A DNA stretch of 64,000 bases. Origin: Chelydra serpentina. Its lineage: Eukaryota > Chordata > Testudines > Chelydridae. Under the pieces are notes generated by a model. It ran no database searches and was not told the DNA's origin. It was given only the letters and a program-made list of their open reading frames with translations. Below are positions 1 through 10,600 of this stretch, one piece after another. Both the position numbers and the translations under genes were made by a program. Positions within the stretch are counted from its first letter, which is position 1. Every line of letters starts with the position of its first letter. The stretch spans positions 23,964,501-24,028,500 of the forward strand of contig JBAIAC010000059.1 of assembly GCA_037349315.1 (NCBI GenBank), in the 5' to 3' direction.

Positions 1-343
1 GTCAGGTCTGCACTACAAATGTATGCCAGCATAGTAGTTACCTTGCTCAGGAGTGTGGTGAGGTGTGGTTTTTGTGACCTGGTATATCTACACTAGCAGC
101 ACTTTGCCACTATTATATACTGATATACCAGTACCAGCAAAGCACTTCTGAGATCTGGCCTCTGTTTTGGATGTAACACAAGGGGGAACTTGTATGGGAG
201 AATGGAGGAATTCTGGGAGCCCCTCGTGTGCAAGGTGTTGTTCCTACAGAAGCAACAAAATGTACAATCTTTTAGTAATGTTAGTTTCTCAGAGCTAGCC
301 AAGTATCTCTGCTTTTTTCTGAAAGTTATTCATGTAAAGAAGG

Positions 344-375
<32 letters not shown>

Positions 376-905
376 AAAGCCTCATATGTTGGTGGTGGTT
401 TCTTTATAACCTAATTGTTTCTTTGCATCTTTAAAGTTCAGCTTTGGGCCTTTTGTAAAATTATAGTTCTGATCTCCATTGTAACTGGAACTATAGCTTT
501 TTGTATTAGGAAGCCTACTGTTTCAAACATGTGCAGGAGTTAGGATTGCACAACTATGAGATGCAGTGTTAAGGCCTCAATTAAATACATGGTATCTAGA
601 TGTTCCATAATCTGTAAAACTCTAGGAATTCAGGAATACCATGAATTTTTAAAAATATTATGCTGAGTAGTTCACAACTGTTCATTTTAGAGTCTTGTAT
701 TTGTGTATTTGTGGCAGGTTGCCACAAGTGTGGCTTTTTTAGAAACAAACAAAACTTGTGTGATACTAGTGCTTGAAAGAGGTACTAATAGCATGACCTT
801 AATCAGGTACTGTATAGGCAAGATACTGTACTATACGTTTCTGGATACTGTAGTACTCCTACAACTACGTTGTGGGCTTTTTAAAAAGTGACTGCGAATT
901 AATTG
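1..905. other. PPP6R3 upstream intron, no recognised content
   Basis: AT-rich intronic sequence. The only clear landmark is a pure run of 30 T at 345-374, which could be the poly(A) of a minus-strand retroposon, but no body is recognisable beside it. No exon-like segment with flanking splice sites was seen. Confidence 0.6.
345..374. repeat. poly(T) tract, 30 bases
   Basis: A homopolymer of T read directly from the sequence. Confidence 0.95.
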
Positions 906-1106
906 TACAGTAACTCCTTGCTTAACGTAGTGATGTTCTTGAAAAATGCGACTTCAAGCGAAACTATGTTAAGCGAATCCAATATCCCCATAAAAATTAG
1001 AGTAAAGGGGTGAGGGGGGTTAGGTTCCAGGGAAATTTTTTTCACTAGACAAAAGACATTATATACATAAGTGTTTAAAGCTATTTTTAACCATTTAATA
1101 CTGTAC

Positions 1107-1450
1107 TCAGCAATGATGATTGTGAAACTTGGTTGAGGTGGTGGAGTCAGAGGGGGGATTGTCCGGCTGCTCCTCTTGCTGAACTTTTCCAACTCGAAAA
1201 AGCACATCTAGACTTTTGCTTTCCTCTTCCCCCTCCCCCCACCCCCCTTGGTAAATTTCTTTATAGCAATTCATTACATGACCAACTCCCCTAACCACTT
1301 TGGAGCTGCGTTCCCTGTTAGGATCATCACCACTAAGGATTTGCAAACCAGAAGCTTCAATCATTTGGAAAGCTTCAGAAAGACGTTTGGCAGTCAAATT
1401 TCGCTGGGTTGGTTGATTCTTTTGCTGTTTTTAAAATTAAATAGGCAGGT
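1107..1450 (-). pseudogene. Tigger-type transposase C-terminal remnant
   Basis: The minus strand reads LTAKRLSEAFQMIEASGLQI, then DPNRERSSKVVRGV and MNCYKEIYQ, then SKSLDVLF. This order matches the C-terminus of Tigger/Jerky (CENP-B-like) transposases: a helical L-A-E-A-F block, the D-P-N-x-E-R block, C-Y-R-E-I-Y, and a terminal Q-x-x-L-x-x-F-F motif that is a PCNA-binding (PIP) box in pogo transposases. The start and the catalytic DDE region are missing. Element ends lie just outside. Confidence 0.6.
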
Positions 1451-3179
1451 AGTATTGTTTTTAAAATTATTATGAACAAGTTTAATCTTTGTTGTAATGC
1501 ACGTTGTTTGCCTGGACTACTCAAGACCTGAATGCTTGTGTAGGAGGAACTCTTTGAGTTGGTTTCTGAAATATCTTCATGCTATTTCACATCTGATACT
1601 CCTTGATGAAACATAGGAGCCTTGTCTTATAACAGGGTTATTCAAAGTGATACAAACTACGAAAGTGAGATCTTGGAAGAGTGTTGTCGTTTTCATAATG
1701 TAATAAAAATACTGTAATGATTAATAATGTGTAATAAGCATGTCATAAAAACAAACTTTATATTTTGAAGCTCACTGCTTTTATTATTTATACTCGGGTA
1801 AAGGAGAAAATCCCTGGAAATACTCATTTTTAGGAAGGGGTTCACAAGACTTGACATTGTAGTGAAAGGGGTTCACAGGTTGTTTAAAGTTTGGGAACCT
1901 TCTGATCCGACAGCTCCGGCATTTTCAGTTTCATCCAGACAATTTACAAACTTGTAACATAATCCTATTATGCTTGACTATGAACCACTTTTGTGGTAAG
2001 AGTTTCAGGAGTCTGCTCTGTTCCTATAAAGAAAGTTGAATCTCCCATTGAATGCAATGTTTGGGTACAATACCATAATGCAGTTTAGCATACAGTTCTA
2101 CTTAGAATGTGTCTCTTAATAAGTCATACATATGCTGAAATGGCTCCTCACCCAACTCCCATATTCCACATACAGACTGAAATACTACATATTTGGGGGG
2201 AAAGTGAATAGTTAAGCATGTTGATTGATGTTCGTATATATAAACACCCATTTCATCACTGTACTAGAAAATATAGTTGAACTTAAATTTTCTTCAAATT
2301 CTATAGAAAAGTAACAGCCCCAATTGTTTTCTGTTAACCAGCGTGTACCTGAAAAAATTAGATGCTTTCTAAGATAAGAATCAGTCCACACTTACTGAAA
2401 AAAACAAAAATTCCTTCCAACTGGTGTTCAGAAGAGTGCTACAAGACACATACATAACCTCATGAGCAGAGGGTGGAGAGAGAAATTAAATAAATAAAAT
2501 CTCAGAGGCAGAGGTTCACAGATTTGGAAAACTAAAAACCTGTGCTATGCTTTAAACCACCTCAGTACATACCAGGTTTATGAACATTAAAAAGTTAACT
2601 GCAAAGGAACACCGAAGCCCATTAACCTGAATGTGTGCCAGTGTGCCCTCTCACTAACTAAAGGCTCAGTCACACCTGAACAGATAAAAATGAACCTTGC
2701 CCTTTTACACTAAACAGTCATGTCACTGGCTCCATCTCTGTTCTCGCATAAGAGATGATAAAACTCCAGTGTGGCATGGTGCTGGCACATAGGATCTCAG
2801 GTATGTGGTGTGATTTTTTTCAGAATCTCTTTTGGGAATAGTCATGTACGTAAAATAGTTGGTACTTACGATTATGCTATTTCTATGCATTTATCACCTT
2901 GGTATCTGAAGTTATGAATATTAGCTATGTTTACTACATGTTTGCTCCTGTGATAATGCCCAGAAGGTATTTAGCCAGCACATGAGGAGACAAGTCAAGT
3001 TGAATGGCCCATTAAGGAACACAGCTCGCAATGGACCCTGGAAAATGTCTATTTACACTTAATGGACTTTTGCTGTGGAAGTTCTAACTAGAATATGGGC
3101 GGGGGTGATGAACAGGCAACTTGCTCATATGACTGCAAACACCATCTTTCACAGTGAGAACAGATTTCCCTTCATTTGG

Positions 3180-3870
3180 CAGAAGGCAGGGCCCCGGGTT
3201 GGGAGCAGCGCGGGGAGGAGTCACATGGAGGGTCATGTGAGGAGGTCATGTGCCCCCCTTGTGTCACTCCCATGAGTGCAGTACCAGCAAGAAATTATTT
3301 CTACTTGCACCACTTCCTCCTCCGGATGGCACATACATGGCTGCACAGGCGCTGACTTTTCAAAGTGCCAGGGGGAGGAGAGATGCTCAAGCCCCAGCTT
3401 TGCTCCAGGCTTGTCCCATCCCCATAGCGCATCCTCGCTGCTCCCCCCTGCCTCCTGAAGGCCATGAAACATCTGATTGCTGCAGGTGGGAGAAAGGGGG
3501 TGGCTGCTCGCCTCCCATCCACAGCAAGCAGCTGTTTTGCGGTGTTCAGAAGGCTCTGTGGGGAATAGGGGGAGGAGCGAGGACACGGCGCGCAGCCTCA
3601 CCCCCTCCCTCGCCATGTCTTCCGCCTGCACCAATCAGCTGTTTTGCAAGCGTTCAGGAGGCTCTGGGTGGGAGGGGGGAGGCTATGCGTCATGTCCTTG
3701 CTCCCCCCCTTCCTCTGAGCCTCCTGAATGCCCACGAAACAGCTGATTGCTGTGGGAGGGAGGGGGGAGTTGCTGATCCAGAGGGCCACCAAGGGGTGGG
3801 AGGCGCGGGGGCGTGGAAGGGAGCTGATGGGGGGGCTGCCAGCCCACCCTGGTTCCAAGTCCCCACGGCC
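3180..3870. repeat. GC-rich internal repeat block of the Tigger-like element
   Basis: Two to three imperfect units carry GCAGCTGTTTTGC or AACAGCTGATTGC followed by G-rich GGGAGGGGGG stretches, in alternating orientation. All six frames are partly open here because of composition. The open frames look like artefacts: proline, glycine and arginine rich, without domains. Confidence 0.6.
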
Positions 3871-4494
3871 AAACAACATTATAAGGAAATGTTGCGCAAC
3901 TTTAGATGAGTGTGTTCTCTAATAGATATGGGACGTAACAACGAAACAACATTAACTGGGACAATATTAAGTGAGGAGTTACTGTATGCATTTTTTTCTG
4001 TTCCTAAGTGAACTTAAGTCCTAGATTTAACCTGCTGCCAGTAACCTTTTTAACTTGCTGTATGGTCTTGTGTGTTCATTGAGAAAATGTCTTCAGTATC
4101 TAGAAAATTACCACCATTATAAAAGAGCTGTGTCTTCGAGTGATTGCTCATGTCAATTCCAAGTAGGTGTGTGCACGTCGCGTGCACGATCGTTGGAAGG
4201 CTTTTCCCGTAGTGCTACCCGTCGGGTTGGCAGTGGAGCCCCCTGGAGTGACGCTTTCATGGCTGTGTTAATAGGTCCCTGCCGACCTGCCATCTCTTCA
4301 GTTCCTTTTTACTGCCAGTGGCGGTCGTTGGAAGAGCGCACTCTCCCTCTCTCTCGCTCTCTTGCGTTTGCAAGTGCTTTCCTAGTCTTCTTTCTTGTCT
4401 ATCTGTAAATAGTTATATAGCTTTAGTTGTAGTTTAGTATAATTAGTTTTACATTTGGGATCCCCCCCCATAATCCCTTACACGAGACTGGGGC

Positions 4495-6409
4495 ATGCCT
4501 CGGTTTCAGGGCTTCAAGTCTTGCGGGTCGTGCCTTAAGCCCATGGCCAAAGGAGACAGGAATTGTGTGGGTCCCAAGTGCCTGGGTGAAAGTCACCAGT
4601 CCAACAGGTTCAAAATCTGCAGGGGCTTTGCCTCCAAAACTAAAAAGGAGTGGGACTCTAGGCTGAAAGTCCTCCTCATGGAGTCTTCAGTGCGCAGTGC
4701 CCCGGCCTCTGTGTGGGAGGCTTCAGTGCCAAGGAAGGATTCGTCTAAGGAGCCCCGGCACCGCCATTCCCCGACACCGAGAACCAGCTCCAGTGTGTGG
4801 CACTCCTCGCAGTCACCGATGCCGCACAGAACAAAAGGGCTGATAGGGGGCGCTCCCCTACCAAGCCATCCGAGCATGCGGGCACTATTTGGGTGTGTCC
4901 TGCATCGCGTCACTCGGCCTTGGGCCTACTTATGCCGGCACCATCGACTCCAGCCTCGCAGGGAGGTCAGTCAGTTTGGTCCTGGTGGACTCCCCGGCGC
5001 GGGAGGAACTGGAGGAGGATCTGGATCTTCCCTCCACGCTCGAGGCAGCAAGGGACCTGATTGCCCTGACTGCACAGTCCCCTATCCCATTGGCCCATGT
5101 ACCAGCACCAACAGTGGCACCGACACTTTTCTGCCACAGGGGCAAGCCCACTATGATATGGCACCGTTCCCTCGCACCGTCTGGGTCCCCTCCGCCATGG
5201 TTGGGCTTGGACTTTTCTTCGGATTTGGAGGCGACTCCTACATGTCTCGCTGAAGCCGGTACAGCCGGGGTATGGGGCCATGTCGGTGGCATTAGAGGTC
5301 CGTGCTCCTCCATCGGCCTCCTTGGTCACCTAAGAACCCCCTTGTGGTTGGGATGCTCAGGCCGACGAACCGGCAACATGGCACCGGCATGAGCGTTGGC
5401 ACCGTAGCCACCACGGCAGCAGGTACCACAGCAGCCACGTGCGCAATGCAAGGGACTGACACCCAGGCAGCCCCCCGCAAGCCAGAGGGTGAGGCAGACC
5501 CCCTGCCACCGAAGGGGTCGTCCTCTTCCTCCCCTGATGAGGCGGTGGTGGGAACATCCACCGCATTGCCTGCTATGGACACTAAGGCCCATCAGCACCT
5601 TCTTAGTAGGGCCGCCCAAAATCTTAATCTGCAAGCAGAGGAGGTCGCGGGGGACACGGACCCAGTGGTGGATATTTTGGCCCCTGAAGGGCCATTGAGG
5701 GTAGTTTTGGCTCATTAAAACTATACAAAACACTACCAAGGTATTGTGGCACAATCCTGCTTCTATCCCGCCAACAGCCAAGGGAGTAGAGTGGGGATAC
5801 TTGGTGCCGTCCAAAGGGTATGAGCACCTCTTTACCCACCGCCAGCCTGGGACCCTGGTGGTGGAGGCAGCTAACCATAAAGAGTGGCAGTGGCAACCAG
5901 GGCCCATGCCTAAATCCAAGGAAGCCAAGAAGCTGGACCTCTTCGGTCAAAGTATACTCCTGGGGGGCTCCAGCTTTGACTAGATAGCCAGCATGCGGTC
6001 CTAAGCCACTATGCTTACTATTCCTTTGACGAAGTTCCAGGAATTGCACCCGGAGGTCTTGCACTCTGAATTCGCAGTGATCCTGGAGGAAGGCAAGGTG
6101 GTGGCCAGGACCTCTCTGCAGGCCACCCTGGACCCCGCTGACTCAGCTACTCGCACTATGGCCATGGCAATGACTAAGAGGCGCAGCTCTTGGCTCCAGG
6201 TTTCTGGGTTCCCACAAGAGGTCCAAAATACAATCCAGGACCTGCCCTTCGACTACTCAGGCCTGTTTGCAGAGTGGATGGACTCAAGGCTGCATAACCT
6301 TAAGGACTCGCAGGCGACCCTTAAATCCCTGGGGATTCACACACCGGCCCATCAAAGAAAGCCGTTTAAACCCCCAGACTGTCCTGCGATTCTGCTCTGC
6401 CCCTCCTAG
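4495..6409 (+). pseudogene. DIRS gag-like gene, copy A (frameshifted)
   Basis: The first open segment (4495-5253, 252 aa) starts MPRFQGFKSCGSCLKPMAKG and carries a C-x2-C...C-x4-C-L-G-x2-H...C zinc-knuckle-like pattern near residues 10-43. Further segments in shifted frames are at 5302-5718, 5744-5983 (core GYEHLFTHRQPGTLVVEAAN) and 6011-6409 (ending with a D-L-P-F-D / L-F-A-E block). The same blocks recur in copies B and C. Gag would coat the element RNA. The internal stops and frame changes make this copy dead. Confidence 0.7.
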
Positions 6410-6479
6410 ACGGGATTTTAGTAGAATGTAGGGCAGGAGTAGCAGGAGGCGACCATCGCAATCCTTCTCCGGCCAGGGC

Positions 6480-6823
6480 TTGGCTAAACAGCAGTCAGGC
6501 ACAAAGCCAAATTTTGAAGGTACGCCCGAGGACAGAGCACCACCTCAATCCCCGGATCTTTTCCCTCCCTTTATGAACAGTCTATCCCATTTCTACTGTG
6601 ACTGGTTTCAAATCACCTCGGAGGGCTGGGTCCTGAGCACAGTGGAATTGGGATACTCTCTCCAATTCTGTTCTCTCCCGTCCTCCAACCCACCTTCCCT
6701 ATCGCTCTTCAGGGACACTTCTCACGAGCAACTCCTTATGCAGGAGGTGCAATCGCTCCTTCTACTCAGGATGGTAGCGGAGGTTCCTCTGGAGTTCAGG
6801 GGCAGGGGTACCCTTCTGTGAGG
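6480..6823 (+). pseudogene. DIRS reverse transcriptase N-terminal fragment, copy A
   Basis: Contains GWVLSTVELGYSLQF and LLMQEVQSLLLLRMVAEVPL, the region just before the RT fingers in DIRS elements (compare 14990-15140 in copy B). It ends at the internal deletion joint near 6825. No catalytic motif remains. Confidence 0.65.
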
Positions 6824-6965
6824 ACCAAATAGCGAACAGTTTCCACTTGGCCAGATAAGTGGCGCAAGTGGAGGGTTTTCTACTGTTCAGAAGAACGTCC
6901 TTAACCGAATCGGAGCACTGAAGCCTCTGAGCCATCAATCCAGTGATTCAGGAGTCCATTCCAAA

Positions 6966-7621
6966 AGTTTAATTCTTAACTTGCCAACTGAGCTTTTTTA
7001 TTTTTTAATGCTGTTTAGTCAGTTTGGTAACATGTTCCTCAGAGAGCTACATTGACTGTTTTAGCTATTTGCACTAATACATTGGAGTTTGGGGATGTGT
7101 ACACAGCCAGTATGTGAAGATAAGTCTTCTGGGGTCCCAAGGCTTGTACATGGTATTGCCTTTTTCTTCAGGTCCAGTATGGTAATGTATTTTTCTCATA
7201 GAAGAGAGTTCTTTATAAGTTGAGAAAATAAGGAAGAAAGCTTGGAAGATATGGAGCCAGTACCTCTCAACATTGTTATTCATTATCTAGTTATAATGCA
7301 AAATGTTAAGTGTGATGCCACTATCGCAAAGCAAATAGAATGCCTGTTTCATAAATTGTATTTAATTACTTTCCACAAAAAATTATAGTAGGCCAGCAGT
7401 AGTCACTGGCACTACACATTTCTGTTCTACTCTTGGTTTCTACTCTGAAAATTTAGAATTTATTATACAAAAATATTAATCTGAAGAATAAGAATGCTAC
7501 TAAAAAAATTGTGATAGATGACCTTCAACACGCTCAGGTTATGCTTTGTATATTTCTCTGATTTAACGGAAAAATACTGCATTTTTTTTCAATATCACTA
7601 CATATATATTTTTTTTTACAG
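6966..7621. other. Intron, no recognised element
   Basis: AT-rich intronic sequence leading into the T-rich acceptor of window exon 1. No repeat or coding signal was recognised. Confidence 0.5.
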
Positions 7622-7687
7622 TGGTTAAATGAGGAAAGAATTATCCAGCGGCTTGTAGAAATTGTACATCCGTCTCAAGATGAAGAT
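7622..7687 (+). CDS. PPP6R3: PPP6R3 window exon 1
   Basis: Encodes visible residues 1-22, beginning [19 protein letters not shown]. It is in phase 0 at both ends. The acceptor is a long T tract plus ACAG and the donor is GTAAGT. It belongs to the helical-repeat SAPS domain. The intron just after it carries a SINE only 14 bp away. Confidence 0.95.
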
Positions 7688-10600
7688 GTAAGTACTGTTT
7701 TCATAGAATATCAGGGTTGGAAGGGACCTCAGGAGGTCATCTAGTCCAACCCCTTGCTCAAAGCAGGACCAATCCCCAATTTTTGCCCCAGATCCCTAAA
7801 TGGTCTCCTCAAGAATTGAACTCACAACCTTGGGTTTAGCAGGCCAATGCTCAAACCACTGAGTTTATCCCTCCCCCGAAGTTTTGTGCTTGTCAAGATC
7901 CAGCTGTTTAGCTTATTAATTACTACTGTTATTAGAGGTTATGATTCTAGTAGGCCTGTCTTAGGTAACAGACATCTTAAAGCAATATTGTAATCAGAAA
8001 TAGAACTTTAATGTCAGTATTGACTTTGCTTATTTATGGATTTAGTACATATTATGAGACCTGCATCAAGGTCTGGCCCCTGAAATTCTTGAGGGGATGA
8101 GATAGGATGGCAAGAGTCTCCTAGCAGTGCTGTTCTGCCATCTTGCTGGCAGTGGAATGGAGTCCTGTCTAAAATCATTTGATGTTTAGAAATGTGGTGA
8201 AAAAAACTTTTACCTTCCCCTATAAAATAACACAAATTGCTTGGCATCTGGTCATGTTTTTTGTGCACAACTTCATAATTTCTGGGATGAGAAGTATTCT
8301 TTAGATAATGTGTAGTCCTATATCACTCTTACAACAAATTTTTTTTTTAATCTTTCATTTTCAGAGGCATTCAAATGCATCACAGTCGCTCTGTGAAATT
8401 ATTCGCCTGAGCAGAGACCAGATGTTACAAGTACAGAACAGTTCAGAACCAGACCCGCTGCTTGCAACTCTAGAAAAGTATGTTGGACGGTTTAACTTCT
8501 AATTTATTTGCCTTGTACCTCTGAGAACGGTGGCATTTATTTTTAGTTATTTGAAGCCTTTTGGAAATAACAAGAATTACTTTCCCATTACATGTAGCCA
8601 ACAAAATGTATGGGTGTTTTCTGAAGTAACTAAATTTATGAAAGTGAGTGAAGCTGAATTTAATTTCATATCACACAGTTTTATGCATTGTAGGTCTGGT
8701 CTGTTAAGTGCCAGCATAATGTACAACTAACAGAAGCCTGGATTTAAAACACTTTAATCTGCTGCTGTTAGCTAATAACTGTAAGAAAAATGATGAAGGA
8801 AACCAGCTTGATATTGTGGGAGGAGGGGAAAAATGTGAAAATGGCTCCGAACCCCCACCCAATCTTGGCCAGCAGTTTTCCAAAGAAACACTAGCTACTT
8901 GTCTCTGTATAAACACTTATTTGTATTTTAAAAAGTTGCATGTCTAACTTTATTGATGATTTCTCTCTAGGCAAGAAATTATAGAACAGCTACTATCAAA
9001 TATTTTTCATAAAGAGAAAAATGAATCTGCAATAGTCAGTGCAATCCAAATATTACTGACCTTACTTGAGACAAGGCGACCAACGTAAGACACTCTTTTT
9101 CTCCCTCCCTCCCCCCGTGATCACTTCCTTTGTGAGATTTGTGCTGCTGCTGAATTTACCTTTTTTGCATCCTTCCATGACCTGCAGGAAGTATTATAAA
9201 CTCCCCACCCCCACCAGGTGTCTGCCAGCTTCCCACCTGGAAGGGTCTTCTTGATCTAATGTAAAAACGTAGCCATATAAACTTTTTTAAATTGCATCCT
9301 TCAATACTAGCTTTATTTCTCAGTTTTTTAAATCCTTTATGCTGGCTTTCATATCAGTCAGCTTCTGTTTAGATACTACAGTGGTGGAATTATACGTGTC
9401 TGAGCACATCACTGTTCTCAGTTGTGGTCTGTCCCAAGATTCTCAGTTTCTATGAAAAGCATGGTATGAAGTGTTTGACATGTTCCTACATTTCACATCC
9501 TTGTCTTCATAACTGATGATGGCTCCCACCTGAGTGTCCCCTGCAACTGTTAGACCACAAGCCATTTCTGTGTCTGGTCTTGCTTTCCTTGTGTTTCAGC
9601 TTCTGCTCTTAGCTGATGCTAACAGGTGTGGTCCTTAATAGCTGTTGTGGTCGGGTCCAGTCCATGGGCCTATTTTGACCCCAAAGCATTATCTGCAACC
9701 TAGTTTTCAAGAGACTAAAACTTTTTTTCTTGCATCAGTCTGTTCCTTTTTCTAGAACCGAAACAGGAGGAAGATGATGCACCCTCCTTGATCACTTCCC
9801 CATCTTTCTGCTCATACTTGCCTCTCTTTTAATGTTTGAATTTTTTACTTGTTCAAGTTGATTCCTCTGCCAGAGGCATAGGGTTTAAGTTGGCAGCAGA
9901 TCTTCTGCTTTGAATTAGGCTTGTGACATTACAATTTACAGTTGTCGTGCTGCAGGCATACATTGTGGCTCAAAACTAAGCTGTTAGGAAACACACATGC
10001 TTCTAAATATTTTTAGTCATCTTGGTGAAATATTTTAGAAGTGACATAGGAGCATAAGTGACGGTCAGTGAAAGTCATTGGGGACTTAAGGCATATCTAC
10101 ACTACAATCTTAAATTGACCCAAGTTAAGAATTCTAACTCCTCGTCGACCTAGCCCAGGGGTGGGCAAACTACGGCCCAAGGGCCGCATCCAGCCTGTCA
10201 GACCTTTTAATCTGCCCCGCTCCTGGCAGCGCTTACCTCAAGCAGCTCCCAGAAGCAGCGGCATGTCCCCCCTCCCCCTCCTACGTGTAGGGGTAGCCGA
10301 GGGCTACGCATGCTGCCCTCACCCCAAGCACCAGTTTTGCAGCTCCGCCTAGGAGCCGGAGGGGGGACGTGCCACTGCTTCCGGGGGCGGCTTGAGGTAA
10401 GCGCTTCCCAGAGCCTGCACCCCTGACCTCCTCCTGCACCCCAGTCCTCTCCAGCCCTGATCCCCGTCCCACCGTCCGAACCCCCCAGCCCCACCCCAGA
10501 GCCTGCACCTCCTGCTGGAGTCCTCACCCCCTCCCACATCCTGAACTCCTTATTACTGGACCCACCCCAGAGCCCTCACCCTCTCCCACACCCCAACCTC

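Larger units (their letters stand above)
908..3984 (-). mobile_element. Tigger/pogo-like (Tc1/mariner superfamily) DNA transposon, decayed
   Basis: The left end reads TA|CAGTAACTCCTTGCTTAA and the right end reads TTAAGTGAGGAGTTACTG|TA. These are near-perfect inverted repeats flanked by TA, the Tc1/mariner target duplication. The subterminal repeat (GCGACTTCAAGCGAAAC) recalls Tigger ends. A transposase C-terminal remnant lies on the minus strand at 1107-1450. The middle (about 1480-3080) is AT-rich without coding sign. Positions 3180-3870 are GC-rich with repeated CAGCTGTTTTGC / AACAGCTGATTGC units in both orientations. At 3.1 kb it is longer than most MITEs and may include later insertions. 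Confidence 0.75.
4121..6965 (+). mobile_element. DIRS-like tyrosine-recombinase retrotransposon, copy A, internally deleted
   Basis: The left terminal repeat starts near CTTCGAGTGATTGCTCATG, matching the ends of copies B and C. A degenerate gag follows (4495-6409), then a fragment of the N-terminal extension of reverse transcriptase (6480-6823). At about 6838 the sequence jumps to the start of the tyrosine recombinase (GGCCAGATAAGTGGCGCAAG, matching CTGGCCAAGTGGATGAGG at 16825), then fades near 6965. The RT palm, RNase H, most of the recombinase and the right end are missing. DIRS elements make no target duplication, and none is visible. Confidence 0.75.

Noticed and set aside
345..374. Poly(T) as proof of a retroposed gene copy
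   Set aside because: No processed coding sequence or repeat body is recognisable next to it.
3250..3909. Open frame of 219 codons on the plus strand
   Set aside because: It lies in the GC-rich internal repeat of the Tigger-like element. All frames are open there, composition is skewed, and no domain or splice context is visible.
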